A DNA stretch of 64,000 nt from DASQFI01 sp035633215 (GCA_035633215.1 DASQFI010000007.1:124001-188000), one strand, 5' to 3'. Shown: positions 41,456 to 50,717, counted from the stretch's first letter. The notes: generated by a model from the sequence alone, not told the origin. Translations and numbers: made by a program.

Positions 41456-42109
41456 CTACGAAGACGCCAACCAGTTCAGGCGGCGGCGTCCGAGAACGGC
41501 GCCGACGATGGCGAGACCCGCGACGGGGATGAAGTGGCCGATGAACAGATGTGCCGGATCGTCGACCGGACATATGAGCTGGGTCCCGGCCGCGGCGACC
41601 GCAAGTGCGGCGAGCCCAGACAAACCGGCGGCCCACTCGAGCCGGAGCGGCGCCGACCTTCGCAACATTCCAAACAAGATCAGGCCGGGCAGGATCGCCA
41701 GTCCGGCGATCTCCAGAATACAGGCGAGGTGGATCGGCAGTTGTAGAAGACGCGCGGCGACTGACCCGCCCAGCAGCACGTCGCGCCCGAGCAAACCGGC
41801 CCATGCGCCGGCAGCCACCAGCGGGAGCCACCGCTGGAGGCGGGTCCGCTCCGCGGCAGGGATTCCAAGAACCAGCGCCGCCGCGGCCGCCAGAATCCCG
41901 ATCGCGATCGTCAGCAGGAGCTCGACGAGGTAGCGCGCTTGCTGCAGCTTCGCCCAGCCGTCCACACGAATGCCGATGACGGCCACGCCGAGGACAACAA
42001 AGATGACCGCCCCGACCGTCCAGGCAGCCAGGCGCGCCACCGGCGGCGCGAGCGGCGTCACCGGCCGGGCTTTTTGAGCCAGCTGGACGATCAGGTCCTC
42101 AGTCTTCAC
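41456..42109 (-). CDS. NrsF-like (DUF1109) multi-pass anti-sigma factor
   Basis: 217 residues from GTG 42109, overlapping the ECF sigma gene by 11 bases. It starts MKTEDLIVQLAQKARPVTPLAPP, the usual short cytosolic head, and has six hydrophobic helices (AAWTVGAVIFVVLGVAVIG, LVELLLTIAIGILAAAAAL, WLPLVAAGAWAGLL, HLACILEIAGLAILPGLILFGML, WAAGLSGLAALAVAAAG, FIPVAGLAIVGAVLG). It also has the conserved CPVDDPAHLFIGHFIPV toward the end. This is the NrsF family pattern, known to hold ECF sigma factors at the membrane (Caulobacter SigF/NrsF), which agrees with the gene coupling. Confidence 0.88.
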   Translation of the reverse strand: MKTEDLIVQLAQKARPVTPLAPPVARLAAWTVGAVIFVVLGVAVIGIRVDGWAKLQQARYLVELLLTIAIGILAAAAALVLGIPAAERTRLQRWLPLVAAGAWAGLLGRDVLLGGSVAARLLQLPIHLACILEIAGLAILPGLILFGMLRRSAPLRLEWAAGLSGLAALAVAAAGTQLICPVDDPAHLFIGHFIPVAGLAIVGAVLGRRRLNWLASS

Positions 42110-42653
42110 GTATCATTCCCAACAGCCGCTTCAAGGTGCGATACCCGCGATGCGCGGTGACCTTCACCGCCGACTCGGTCATCCCCAGCCGGCCCGCCAC
42201 AGCGCGCACGGACTCATCGCGGTACTTCAGCCCCTCGATGATCTCCCGTTGGCGCGGTGGCAGCGCGGCGAGTGCGGCGCGGATCGCGTCGACGTCGATG
42301 TCCGTCCGACCCGGCTCAGGTGGGCTGCCTTCGTCCGGCAGCTCATCGCCCGCGACTTCCCGCGCCGTGATGCGGCGCTCTCGCCTGATCACGTCGATCA
42401 GGCGGCTCGAAGTGATCGCGTAGAACCATGGCGCGAACGGGCGGGCGCTATCGTACGTGCGCCGGGCCCGGTGCACGGCGATCAGCGTTTCCTGGACGAT
42501 GTCGTCGACCCAGGCCACCGCTCCGACTCGCGCCCGCGCAAACCGCCGGACCGCATTCGACAGAATCACCAGCAACGCCGCGTACGCGACCTGATCGCCC
42601 TGCTGGGCAAGACGCATCAGGCTGGCGCACTCCCGTTCCTGGTCGGGTGTCAC
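42099..42653 (-). CDS. ECF-type RNA polymerase sigma factor (partner of NrsF-like protein)
   Basis: 184 residues. Region 2 contains AVRRFARARVGAVAWVDDIVQETLIAVHRARRTYDSARPFAPWFYAITSSRLIDVIRRE, the expected core-binding and -10 region with the DDIVQE motif. Region 4 is ALAALPPRQREIIEGLKYRDESVRAVAGRLGMTESAVKVTAHRGYRTLKRLL. It overlaps the NrsF-like gene. Upstream, in the gap to the divergent Spondin_N gene, an exact inverted repeat (42697-42720) may be a control site. Confidence 0.93.
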   Translation of the reverse strand: MTPDQERECASLMRLAQQGDQVAYAALLVILSNAVRRFARARVGAVAWVDDIVQETLIAVHRARRTYDSARPFAPWFYAITSSRLIDVIRRERRITAREVAGDELPDEGSPPEPGRTDIDVDAIRAALAALPPRQREIIEGLKYRDESVRAVAGRLGMTESAVKVTAHRGYRTLKRLLGMIRED

Positions 42654-42696
42654 AGCGTGAACCCGGCTGAGCGTACTACGGCCCGGTCAGCGATCT

Positions 42697-42720
42697 GGTT
42701 ACCACGCCCGGTTGGTAACC
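42697..42720. promoter_or_regulatory. Inverted repeat in divergent promoter region
   Basis: ggttacca (42697-42704) and tggtaacc (42713-42720) form an exact 8-bp dyad with an 8-base spacer. It lies 44 bases ahead of the ECF sigma start and 40 bases ahead of the Spondin_N start. It has the size of an operator; the binding protein is unknown. Confidence 0.4.
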
Positions 42721-42759
42721 GAGGTGACACTAGCTTCGTAGAACAGCACGAAGCGAGAT

Positions 42760-43533
42760 ATGAAGCCTGTCCAACACTTTCTGATACCCGTGATGTTGAC
42801 CGGGGGTTTGGCCCTGGCGGCCGGTTGCAGTTCCTCAGCGGCGCCTACCAATCCGACGCCTGTTCCGTCGCAATCGACCGCGCCTCCTGCCCCCCCTCCA
42901 CCAGCTCCCGTTCCGGCACCAGCACCGCCTGCGCAGCCGCCAGCACCCGACACGGCCCGCTACGCCGTCGTCTTCGATTCGACCTGGAGTCCTGCCAGCC
43001 ACCCCACGGACTTCCCCTCGTCTGCGCACTACTCGGGTTTGATCGGCGGCACGCACTCTTCAGCGGTGACGCTCTGGCGGGAGGGCGCCATCGCGTCGGC
43101 TGGCATCCAGCGCATGGCCGAGCGCGGCAGCAAGTCGCCGCTCGATGCGGAGATCATGCAGGCGATCGGCGCGGGCACGGCCCAGCACCTGCTGTCTGGA
43201 CCTCACCTCAGTGGGTCTCCCGGTTCAGCCTCGATGGAATTCGACATCAGCCAGCGCTTCCCGCTCGTGACGCTCCTGACAATGGTTGCGCCCAGTCCGG
43301 ATTGGTTCGTCGGCGTTTCGGGACTGGCCTTGTTTGCCAACGATCAATGGATCGACGAAGTCCGGGTGGATTTGTACGCGCACGATGCCGGTACGGACAG
43401 CGGCGCAAGTTATGAGTCGCCCGATCAGGTGACGACTCCTGCCCAGAACATCACGCGCATTACCGGCTATCCCGCTGCTACGAACGGGCAAATCCGCCCG
43501 TTCGGCACGTTCACATTCAGAAGGATTCAGTAG
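42760..43533 (+). CDS. Spondin_N domain lipoprotein
   Basis: 257 residues. The lipoprotein signal is GGLALAAGC; a Pro/Ala-rich linker of about 40 residues follows (PPAPPPPAPVPAPAPPAQPP). A Spondin_N domain then occupies the rest: YAVVFDSTWSPASHPTDFPSSAHYSGLIGGTHS, GSKSPLDAEIMQAIGAGTA, FPLVTLLTMVAPSPDWFVGVSGL, YAHDAGTDSGASYESPDQVT and the closing GTFTFRRI. In animals this fold occurs in secreted matrix proteins (F-spondin) and binds calcium; bacterial copies are of unknown role. It is divergent from the ECF/NrsF pair, and a link through the shared upstream region is possible. Confidence 0.87.
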   Translation: MKPVQHFLIPVMLTGGLALAAGCSSSAAPTNPTPVPSQSTAPPAPPPPAPVPAPAPPAQPPAPDTARYAVVFDSTWSPASHPTDFPSSAHYSGLIGGTHSSAVTLWREGAIASAGIQRMAERGSKSPLDAEIMQAIGAGTAQHLLSGPHLSGSPGSASMEFDISQRFPLVTLLTMVAPSPDWFVGVSGLALFANDQWIDEVRVDLYAHDAGTDSGASYESPDQVTTPAQNITRITGYPAATNGQIRPFGTFTFRRIQ

Positions 43534-43607
43534 CACGGAGAATCTGTCGTTCAGGTTGCGGCCGAAGCAGTGCGCCGCGACGTGCGAGCGGCTTCCGGGC
43601 TTTGCAG

Positions 43608-45881
43608 CTATTTCCTCAAGTGCTTCGCAAAAAACCTGTCCACCCGGTTCCAGGCATCGCGAAGCACGTGCTCGCGTGTGAAGTAGTGGAACTCACCCGG
43701 GTACGTCATGAACTCGACCAGGTCGCCCTTGCCTTTCTTCAGCGCCTCGTCGATGACTCGCACCGAGTGGAGATAGGGCACGTTGACGTCCGCGGTGCCG
43801 TGCAGCACGAGCAGCGGCCGCGCGAGCTTGTCGATGTGTGATACGGGTGAGGCCTTGGCGTAGACCGCCGGATTGTCGGCGGGCTTGCCGATGCGGCTCT
43901 CCGTCCAGCCCCCGTGGAACGGATCCTCGTAGTACATCGCGTAGTCGGCGACGCCGGCGACGTTCACCGCGGCGCGGTACAGGGTCGGCATCTGCGTCAC
44001 CGCCAGCAGGGTGAAGAATCCGCCGTAGCTCAATCCCCAGACGCCGACGCGATCGGCGTCGACGTACGACAACGTCTTGAGGTAGTGCGCGGCAAAGGCC
44101 GCGTCCATGAAGTCCTGCCCGCCGACGTCCATGTACACGCCATCACGCCAGGCGCTGCCATACCCGATGCTGCCGCGATAGTCGGGCGCGATGACGACGT
44201 ATCCCTGCTGGAGCAGGTACTGATGGAAGCTGTAATAGACCGCGTAATTTCGCTGGATGTGCCAGCCGTCGTAGTTCTGATTGACGCCGTCGCCATGGAT
44301 CCAGACGATGGCCGGGTGCTTGACGGCGCGGTTGATCGTCTTCGGGACGAAGAGATACGCGGGCACGCGCTTGCCGTCCGCGCCGACGTAGTGCACGAGC
44401 TGCGGCTCGACGAGCGCGCTCTTGTCCAATCCCGGCGGCAGTGAGTCGGTCAGCCGAACGGGTTTCGCCGCTGGCGTGACCGCGTCGATCACGAACAAGT
44501 CAGCCGAGTTCTGCGGGTCGGTGTGCTGGTAGACGACCTTGCGCCCGTCGGGCGACCAGATTGGTGCCGTGTTCGTGCCACGGCCGCTCGTCAGCATCCG
44601 GATCGAGGCGCGCCCCGAGTCGGAAATCGTGGCGACGCCGATGTGCCGCATCCCGGGATTCGTGCCTTCGTTCGAATCGAAGGCAATACGCGTGCTGTCG
44701 GGCGACCAGGCCGGCCGCCAGGTTTCGAACGTGCCTTTTGTGATCTGGACCGCGGTGGCTGCCGGCGTCACCCCGTTGCCGTTCGCCGACCCGGTGGGAG
44801 CCGGCACGGCCGCGATGTACAGGTGATCCCAGCCGTCGCGATCGCTCAGGAACGACACCCACTTCCCGTTTGGCGACGCTTGGGACGCCGCGCCTGCGCC
44901 GCCGGGAATGCTCCAGAACGTCGTTTTCACATCTTCGTGCAGCAGCGTCTGCGCGCCGGTGTTGGTATCGACGAGAAAGATGCTTCGGCGCTTGAAGTCG
45001 GCCTGGCGATCGGCCAGAACGTGGACCTGGTCCACCCAGCGCGCACCGCCGCCGCGTCCGCCGCCGCCTGGCGAGTTGACCTTGACCGGCGTCCCGCCCG
45101 CGGCCGGGACAATGTAGACGTCGGCTGGCGGTCCGGGCACGTTCTCGTTGACCGTGTAAATGATCTTCGTGCCGGAATACGCCGGCGTCTGTTCGTGGCG
45201 GATCGTCTGCCCGCCGCCGCCGCTCGTGAACATCAGCCGGGCGCCGTCGGCCATCCAGCTCACCGCGCCGACGGGCGCGTTGAACGTCGCGGCCGTCTTG
45301 TCGCTGCCGTCTTGCAGCGACCGCACATGAATCTCCGCGGGCCCCGTCGAGGCCGGCGGTGGATTCGGCGGTGGCGGTCCCGCGCCGCCGCGACCGCGCC
45401 CGCCGCCACCACCCCCGCCTCCCCCACCGCCGACGAGATACGCGATGCGCGTGCCGTCGGGTGACGGCGTCAACCCGCGCATGGCGATCTGTCCCAACGC
45501 CGGCCGCGCCATCTCCGTGCCGTCGGCCGAGGCCTGCATCAACTGGCCGCCGCGCATGAAGTAGATCGTGCGGCTGTCCGCGCTCCAGAACACGCCGGTG
45601 ACGCCGCCGGCGTCGACCGTGATCGCTGCCGGCTTGGTGGATCCGTCCGCGGGCACGACGTAGAGGTTTGCGACACCCGCGCGCTCGGACATGAACGCAA
45701 CCCGCTGGCTGTCGCGCGACCACACAGGCGCCGACGGGTGTTCGATGTCGATGAGCTTGTCGATCGTCAGCCGGCCGGCGGAGGCGGCGGCGCGCGCCTG
45801 CTCGCGCGCGTCAAGCACCAGAAACCCAGACGAGGCCAGAACGACGACAGTGATGACCGCTGTGAAGGTGCGACGGGTCAT
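43608..45881 (-). CDS. S9 family peptidase (DPP IV-like), secreted
   Basis: 757 residues from ATG 45881 (AAAGGA upstream); the signal peptide is about 1-30. The propeller of PD40 repeats (HPSAPVWSRDSQRVAFMSE, SPDGTRIAYLV, SPNGKWVSFLSD, SPDSTRIAFDS, SPDGRKVVYQH) includes a long Gly-rich insertion (about 130-160, VGGGGGGGGGGGRGRGG). The catalytic domain holds Ser in GVWGLSYGGFF, Asp in HGTADVNVPYLHS and His in YPGEFHYFTREH. It cleaves dipeptides or short acyl-peptides in the periplasm. It is followed at close range upstream by an amidohydrolase gene on the same strand, and they may form an operon. Confidence 0.92.
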   Translation of the reverse strand: MTRRTFTAVITVVVLASSGFLVLDAREQARAAASAGRLTIDKLIDIEHPSAPVWSRDSQRVAFMSERAGVANLYVVPADGSTKPAAITVDAGGVTGVFWSADSRTIYFMRGGQLMQASADGTEMARPALGQIAMRGLTPSPDGTRIAYLVGGGGGGGGGGGRGRGGAGPPPPNPPPASTGPAEIHVRSLQDGSDKTAATFNAPVGAVSWMADGARLMFTSGGGGQTIRHEQTPAYSGTKIIYTVNENVPGPPADVYIVPAAGGTPVKVNSPGGGGRGGGARWVDQVHVLADRQADFKRRSIFLVDTNTGAQTLLHEDVKTTFWSIPGGAGAASQASPNGKWVSFLSDRDGWDHLYIAAVPAPTGSANGNGVTPAATAVQITKGTFETWRPAWSPDSTRIAFDSNEGTNPGMRHIGVATISDSGRASIRMLTSGRGTNTAPIWSPDGRKVVYQHTDPQNSADLFVIDAVTPAAKPVRLTDSLPPGLDKSALVEPQLVHYVGADGKRVPAYLFVPKTINRAVKHPAIVWIHGDGVNQNYDGWHIQRNYAVYYSFHQYLLQQGYVVIAPDYRGSIGYGSAWRDGVYMDVGGQDFMDAAFAAHYLKTLSYVDADRVGVWGLSYGGFFTLLAVTQMPTLYRAAVNVAGVADYAMYYEDPFHGGWTESRIGKPADNPAVYAKASPVSHIDKLARPLLVLHGTADVNVPYLHSVRVIDEALKKGKGDLVEFMTYPGEFHYFTREHVLRDAWNRVDRFFAKHLRK

Positions 45882-45915
45882 GGAAGGGTCCTTTCTTGGG
45901 CCTGTTTCCTTGGGC

Positions 45916-47286
45916 CTACTTGTAGCGGCGCCCATGCTTGATCACCACGTCCACGCGCTGAAGCAGACTGATGTACCTGAGCGCGTCCCCGCGCACGGCG
46001 ATGATGTCGGCGTACTTGCCCGGCGTCACCGTGCCGACTTCCTGATCCTTCTTCATCATCACCGACGGCCAGTACGTGGCGCCACGGATGGCTTCCATCG
46101 GCGGAATGCCCATCTCGCGCACCCAGATGTCGAGCTCGTTCCAGGTGCTCTGGCTGTGGAACTGCATCGGGATGCCGCTGTCGGTGCCAATGAGGAGTGT
46201 CGCGCCGGCCTCGCGGAGCTGCGTGATCTTTCGCTTGAGCGTCGGCTTTCGCGCGGGCGTGAGCTGGTAATAGCTCAGAGTCTCCGGATGCTGCAGTGAC
46301 TTGCGGATGTCGGCGACGATGTCCGGCGCCAGCCCGAGCGTCCAGGACGGATCGTCGAGCATCTCGGGATTGTCGCGCAGGTAGTCGTAGTTGAACAGGC
46401 CCTCGACAGTCGGCGTCCAGAAGAAGGGCCCGAGGCTCATTTGCGACGTGCGAGCGCGGATCGCGTCCATGATGTCGGCGGGATATTCGGGCGCGGTCGC
46501 GAGGCCCGTGTGCTCGAAGTTGTCGACGCCGGCCGCGAGCCCCCGGCGAATCTCCTCCGGCCGGTGGCTGTGTGCGACGACCGGCAGCCGGTTGGCATGA
46601 GCGGTGGCGACGACGGCGTGCACTTCGTCGAGTGTCATCTGGTCCTGATCGATCAGCTTGATGACGTCGACGCCCGCTTTGGCGAGCCGTGCCACTTTCT
46701 CCTTGGCGTCGGCGACGCCGTTCAGGCCCCAGCGGAACTGCTCCGTCCCGGGATACGGCGCGTGCTGGATGAACGGTCCGGAGACGTACAGCGTCGGACC
46801 GGGGATGTCACCCCGGTTGATCGCGTTGCGAACGTTGAGGCTGGGTTCGAGCGGCCCACCGAGATCCCGCGCCGTCGTGACCCCCGCCATCAGGAGCTGC
46901 CGCGCCGAGGCGGGCATGATCTCCTTCTCGAATCGCGACGGGTACGTCCTGTCCCAATGGCCGTAGTCCGAATGGCCGGTGATCATCAAATGGACGTGCA
47001 TGTCCCAGAGCCCGGGCAGCACGGTCATCCCTTCGGTCGAGACCACTTCGACCCCGGCCGGGACCGCCAGCGATCCGACCTGTCCCACGGCCTTGATGCG
47101 CTCGCCTTCCACGAGCACGACCGAGTTTCTGATCGGCGTGCTGCCGAAGCCGTCCACGAGCGTGCCGCCGACGAGCGCGATCGGCCGCGCCGTCGTTTGC
47201 GGGGGGGCGCTCGCCGACCGCGCCGTGAACGTTCCGGACGCGCCAGCTACGCCGAGGAGAGTGAGAAACGCGAAGGTGCGGGTCAC
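45916..47286 (-). CDS. Amidohydrolase (imidazolonepropionase-like), secreted
   Basis: 456 residues from GTG 47286 with GGAGG upstream. The signal peptide is about 1-26. The metal-dependent hydrolase motifs are LVGGTLVDGFG, LPGLWDMHVHLMI (HxH), VVAHSHRPEEIRRGLAAGVDNFEHTG, and IGTDSGIPMQFHSQS with the catalytic Asp. The end is TPGKYADIIAVRGDALRYI. Secreted members of this group hydrolyse cyclic imides, Xaa-Pro dipeptides (prolidase-like) or acylated amino acids. The neighbouring S9 peptidase gene 34 bases downstream fits use of peptide products (inference). Confidence 0.88.
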   Translation of the reverse strand: MTRTFAFLTLLGVAGASGTFTARSASAPPQTTARPIALVGGTLVDGFGSTPIRNSVVLVEGERIKAVGQVGSLAVPAGVEVVSTEGMTVLPGLWDMHVHLMITGHSDYGHWDRTYPSRFEKEIMPASARQLLMAGVTTARDLGGPLEPSLNVRNAINRGDIPGPTLYVSGPFIQHAPYPGTEQFRWGLNGVADAKEKVARLAKAGVDVIKLIDQDQMTLDEVHAVVATAHANRLPVVAHSHRPEEIRRGLAAGVDNFEHTGLATAPEYPADIMDAIRARTSQMSLGPFFWTPTVEGLFNYDYLRDNPEMLDDPSWTLGLAPDIVADIRKSLQHPETLSYYQLTPARKPTLKRKITQLREAGATLLIGTDSGIPMQFHSQSTWNELDIWVREMGIPPMEAIRGATYWPSVMMKKDQEVGTVTPGKYADIIAVRGDALRYISLLQRVDVVIKHGRRYK

Positions 47287-47327
47287 AGCGGCCTCCGATC
47301 GGCCGCTATCGTACGACAATCGGTGAC

Positions 47328-47837
47328 TTATGACTTCTGCCTTTTGCTCTGGGCAAGCGCGGGGCGGAGCTCGAACCGCACCCGACGTTCGACGTCGATT
47401 GCTTCACCGCTTTCGAAGCTCACGTCGGTGAGCAGCCAGCCGATTCTCGAAAACAGCCGGCGGAGACTCGACGAGTCGCGCACCTCAGGCGCCAGGATGA
47501 TCTCCACGGCGTGCTGCAGTTCGTGGCCGAGAATTTCGATTCGCCGGTACCCCGTGAGCGTGCGCCCGATCGCGACGCGGATGAACCGGCACTGCCCGTT
47601 CACCGCCATGAGCGAGGTGGCGCCCTCGCCCCGGAGATCGAACTGGAGCTGGACGTACACGATCGCGTCGGACTGCTCGATGATGCGCAACAGCCTCGCG
47701 ATCGTTGGCGATCGCCTCGCGGCTTCTTCGACGACCTGCCGGGCGCCGTCCGACAACGGCCGTATTCTGGGAATCGTGGATGTCGTGACCGGAGGACTGA
47801 TCACGATCACTGCAGACAGCGCGATCGCTGACAGCAT
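47328..47837 (-). CDS. Hypothetical protein with HExxH-like motif
   Basis: 169 residues. An N-terminal hydrophobic stretch (AIALSAVIVISPPVTT) suggests export. The middle contains IEILGHELQHAVEI, close to the HExxH zinc motif (here H-E-L-Q-H), preceded by MAVNGQCRFIRVAIGRTLTGYRR. A possible third ligand is one of the Glu residues that follow (APEVRD or FESGEA). It may be a small metalloprotease or a degenerate one; no family is named. Its last codons (SKRQKS) are encoded by the CTTCTGCC-type repeat. Confidence 0.62.
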   Translation of the reverse strand: MLSAIALSAVIVISPPVTTSTIPRIRPLSDGARQVVEEAARRSPTIARLLRIIEQSDAIVYVQLQFDLRGEGATSLMAVNGQCRFIRVAIGRTLTGYRRIEILGHELQHAVEIILAPEVRDSSSLRRLFSRIGWLLTDVSFESGEAIDVERRVRFELRPALAQSKRQKS

Positions 47838-47959
47838 GTATTGATTCCCAGAGGATGAGACGGATTTTCATCGAGCGCCGTTTGCGCGATGCATGCAAAA
47901 ACTCGACGCCATCGCGACAATTCTTCGTGACGGCGCCGTCGTTGTCCGAAAGTGGAACG

Positions 47960-48448
47960 TCAGCGTGTGGATCTGGACAGTCGCCGGTCGCGATCGCTCA
48001 GCCGCTGTTCGATGCGCCCGAGCGCCGACAGAATCGTCCACATCAGGAGCGTCGCGACGATCGCAATGCCGAGTCCGCCGAGCCCGACCGCGACGCCGAC
48101 CGCCGCGGTCATCCAGATGCCGGCGGCCGTGGTGAGCCCTTGAATGTCGCGGTCTTCGTGGAGCTTCAGAATGGCGCCGGCGCCGATGAATCCAATCCCC
48201 GTGGCGACGCCCTGCAGCACGTTGGCCACCGCGGCCGAGAGGCCGAGCTCGATCGGCACGACGATGAAGACCGCCGCGCCAAGGGCAACGAGCATGTGGG
48301 TCCGGAGTCCGGCGGGCTTCCCCGCGCGCTCGCGCTGCAGCCCGGCCACGGCGCCCAGACAGGCAGCCGCCACCAGGCGCACCGTGACGCGCAGGAACTC
48401 GTCCCAGTTACCAAGACCGCCCAGGAGTTCGTCCCACAACAGATCCAT
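47960..48448 (-). CDS. MgtC/SapB family membrane protein
   Basis: 162 residues from ATG 48448; an ATG four codons upstream (48460) is equally possible, and neither has a clear ribosome site. The family pattern is plain: FLRVTVRLVAAACLGAVAGLQRERAGKPAGLRTHMLVALGAAVFIV, then VLQGVATGIGFIGAGAILK and IQGLTTAAGIWMTAAVGVAVGLG. It has four to five transmembrane helices. MgtC-like proteins affect Mg2+ limitation and acid tolerance; the C-terminal regulatory domain of longer members is absent. It is divergent from the S46 peptidase gene. Confidence 0.9.
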   Translation of the reverse strand: MDLLWDELLGGLGNWDEFLRVTVRLVAAACLGAVAGLQRERAGKPAGLRTHMLVALGAAVFIVVPIELGLSAAVANVLQGVATGIGFIGAGAILKLHEDRDIQGLTTAAGIWMTAAVGVAVGLGGLGIAIVATLLMWTILSALGRIEQRLSDRDRRLSRSTR

Positions 48449-48506
48449 GCCCGGAAGCATGACACGCCCGGCCGCCCCCGCGCGTTGCCTGTGATACGTT
48501 GGCCGC

Positions 48507-50651
48507 ATGTGGCGCACCCGAATTTCCGAACATGCGATCGCACCGCGACGCGCGCATCGCGTGATGTGCTGCCTGCTCGCCGCCCTGGCCGTCGCCACGA
48601 CGTCTGATCGATCGGTGGCGGCTCGTGACGAGGGCATGTGGACCTTTGACAACCTGCCGGTGAAAGTCCTGCAGGAGAAGTACGGTTTCACGCCGACCGC
48701 CGAGTGGCTCGATCACGTCCGGCTGTCGAGCGTGCGATTCAACGACGGCGGATCCGGCTCCTTCGTCAGCGCCAACGGGCTGGTGCTCACCAACCATCAC
48801 GTCGCCGCCGGTCAGTTGCAGAAGCTGTCGACGCCAAAGCGGGATCTGCTCAAGAACGGGTTCTACGCGGGCACGCGCGCGCAGGAATTGAAGTGCCCCG
48901 ACCTCGAGTTGAACGTTCTGGCGTCCATGGAGAACGTGACCGAGCGCGTGCGCGCGGCCGTCAAGCCCGGCCAGACCGATGCGCAGGCGCTCGAGGCGCG
49001 CCGCGGCGAGATCGCGAAGATCGAGAAAGAGAGCCTCGACAAGACCGGCCTGCGGTCCGACGTCGTCACGCTGTACGCCGGCGGCGAATATTGGCTCTAT
49101 CGGTACCAGAAGTACACCGACGTCCGCCTGGTGTTCGCGCCCGAGCAGCAAGCCGCGTTCTTCGGCGGCGACCCGGACAACTTCACGTACCCGCGCTACG
49201 ACCTCGATCTGGCGGTCTTTCGCGTCTACGACAAAGGCCGGACCATGAGCTCATCGCACTACTTGAAGTGGTCCGCCAAGGGCGCCGCGGCAGGCGACCT
49301 CGTCTTCGTGTCCGGCAACCCGGGCACGACCGACCGGTTGAAGACGCTGTCGCAGCTCGAGTTCCTGCGGGACGTGCTGTATCCGATTTCTTTGGCGACG
49401 ATCGAGAGGCGCCTGGCGGCGCTGCGCTCCTATGCCGCGCGCGGGGCCGAGCAGGCTCGCCAGACCAGCGACTTCGTCTTCAGCCTGGAGAACGCGCTGA
49501 AGGCGCTGACCGGCGAAGCGCGAGGCCTGGCCGACCCGGAGATCTTCGAGAAGAAACGCAGCGACGAGAAATCCTTCCGCGCGATCATCGACGCCAACGC
49601 CGAATGGAAGGCGGCCTACGGATCGGCGTGGGACGACACCGCGCGCGCGCAGGTCCGCGCACGTGCGCTCTACAAGCCGTTCCGCTTCCGGGCCCTGCGC
49701 GGCTCGAGCCTGGCGGGCCTCGCATTCACCATCGTTCGCTATGCGCAGGAGATCGAGAAACCGGATGCTCAACGGCTGGACGGGTTCCATGACTCGCAGC
49801 TCGAGTCGCTGAAGTTCGGCCTGCTCTCGCCCGCACCGCAGTATCCCGACATGGACATCGCGGTGCTCGCCGACAGCCTGCAGCAGTCGGCCGACGAGCT
49901 TGGCGCCGATGATCCGTTCATCAAGGCCGCGCTTGGCGGCAAGACCGCGGCCGAAGTCGCCAGGGCCGCGATTGGCGGCAGCAAGGTCGGCGACCCCGCG
50001 TTGCGCAAGTCGCTCGTCGAGGGCGGCAAGGCCGCCGTCATGGCGTCGACCGATCCGCTGATCGCGCTCGCCCGAAATGTCGAGCCGATCATTCGCGAGA
50101 CGGGCAAGAGCTTCGAGGACGAAGTGGAGAGCATCGAGGCGACGGCCGGCGAGAAGCTCGGCCGGGCGCGATTTGCCGCCTACGGCACGTCGGTCTATCC
50201 CGACGCGACGTTCACGCCGCGGTTGACGTTCGGCTCGGTCCGCGGCTATCCAATGAACGGCACGCAGGCGCCGCCCGTGACGACGTTCTACGGGTTGTAC
50301 GACCGGGCACAGAGCTTCGGCATGAAACCGCCCTACAACCTGCCGGCCCGATTCACGGAACGGCGCGCCAGACTCACGCTGTCTACGCCGCTCAATTTCG
50401 TCTCCGACTGCGACATCATCGGCGGCAACTCGGGCTCGCCGGTCATCAACCGCGCAGGCGAGCTCGTCGGGCTCATCTTCGACGGCAACATCGAGAGTCT
50501 GATCGGCAACGTCGTCTACAACGGCAACGCAAACCGGGCGGTGGCGGTACACAGCGCCGGGATGATCGAGGCCCTGCGGAAGCTGTACGACGCCGGCGCG
50601 CTCGCCGACGAGCTGCAGGGCGTGCGAAAGCCGACGAAACCCGTTCGCTGA
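48507..50651 (+). CDS. S46 family dipeptidyl-peptidase (DPP7/DPP11-like)
   Basis: 714 residues; the signal region is about 1-40. Near the N-terminus GMWTFDNLPVKVLQEKYGF is the family start. The chymotrypsin-like double barrel carries His in NGLVLTNHHVAAG, Asp in FFGGDPDNFTYPRYDLDLAVFR and Ser in CDIIGGNSGSPVINRAGELVGLIFDGN, with a helical insert (about 300-520) that closes the active site. S46 enzymes remove dipeptides from peptide N-termini in the periplasm of asaccharolytic bacteria. With S9 and S41 enzymes nearby this supports a peptide-feeding life style. Length agrees with the family (about 700-720). Confidence 0.94.
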   Translation: MWRTRISEHAIAPRRAHRVMCCLLAALAVATTSDRSVAARDEGMWTFDNLPVKVLQEKYGFTPTAEWLDHVRLSSVRFNDGGSGSFVSANGLVLTNHHVAAGQLQKLSTPKRDLLKNGFYAGTRAQELKCPDLELNVLASMENVTERVRAAVKPGQTDAQALEARRGEIAKIEKESLDKTGLRSDVVTLYAGGEYWLYRYQKYTDVRLVFAPEQQAAFFGGDPDNFTYPRYDLDLAVFRVYDKGRTMSSSHYLKWSAKGAAAGDLVFVSGNPGTTDRLKTLSQLEFLRDVLYPISLATIERRLAALRSYAARGAEQARQTSDFVFSLENALKALTGEARGLADPEIFEKKRSDEKSFRAIIDANAEWKAAYGSAWDDTARAQVRARALYKPFRFRALRGSSLAGLAFTIVRYAQEIEKPDAQRLDGFHDSQLESLKFGLLSPAPQYPDMDIAVLADSLQQSADELGADDPFIKAALGGKTAAEVARAAIGGSKVGDPALRKSLVEGGKAAVMASTDPLIALARNVEPIIRETGKSFEDEVESIEATAGEKLGRARFAAYGTSVYPDATFTPRLTFGSVRGYPMNGTQAPPVTTFYGLYDRAQSFGMKPPYNLPARFTERRARLTLSTPLNFVSDCDIIGGNSGSPVINRAGELVGLIFDGNIESLIGNVVYNGNANRAVAVHSAGMIEALRKLYDAGALADELQGVRKPTKPVR

Positions 50652-50717
50652 CAGCCTCTCAGCCCCACTCTGGCGTGTGCTGACCCCGCTCAACGGCGGT
50701 TGGCGCATTCCCGGGTG

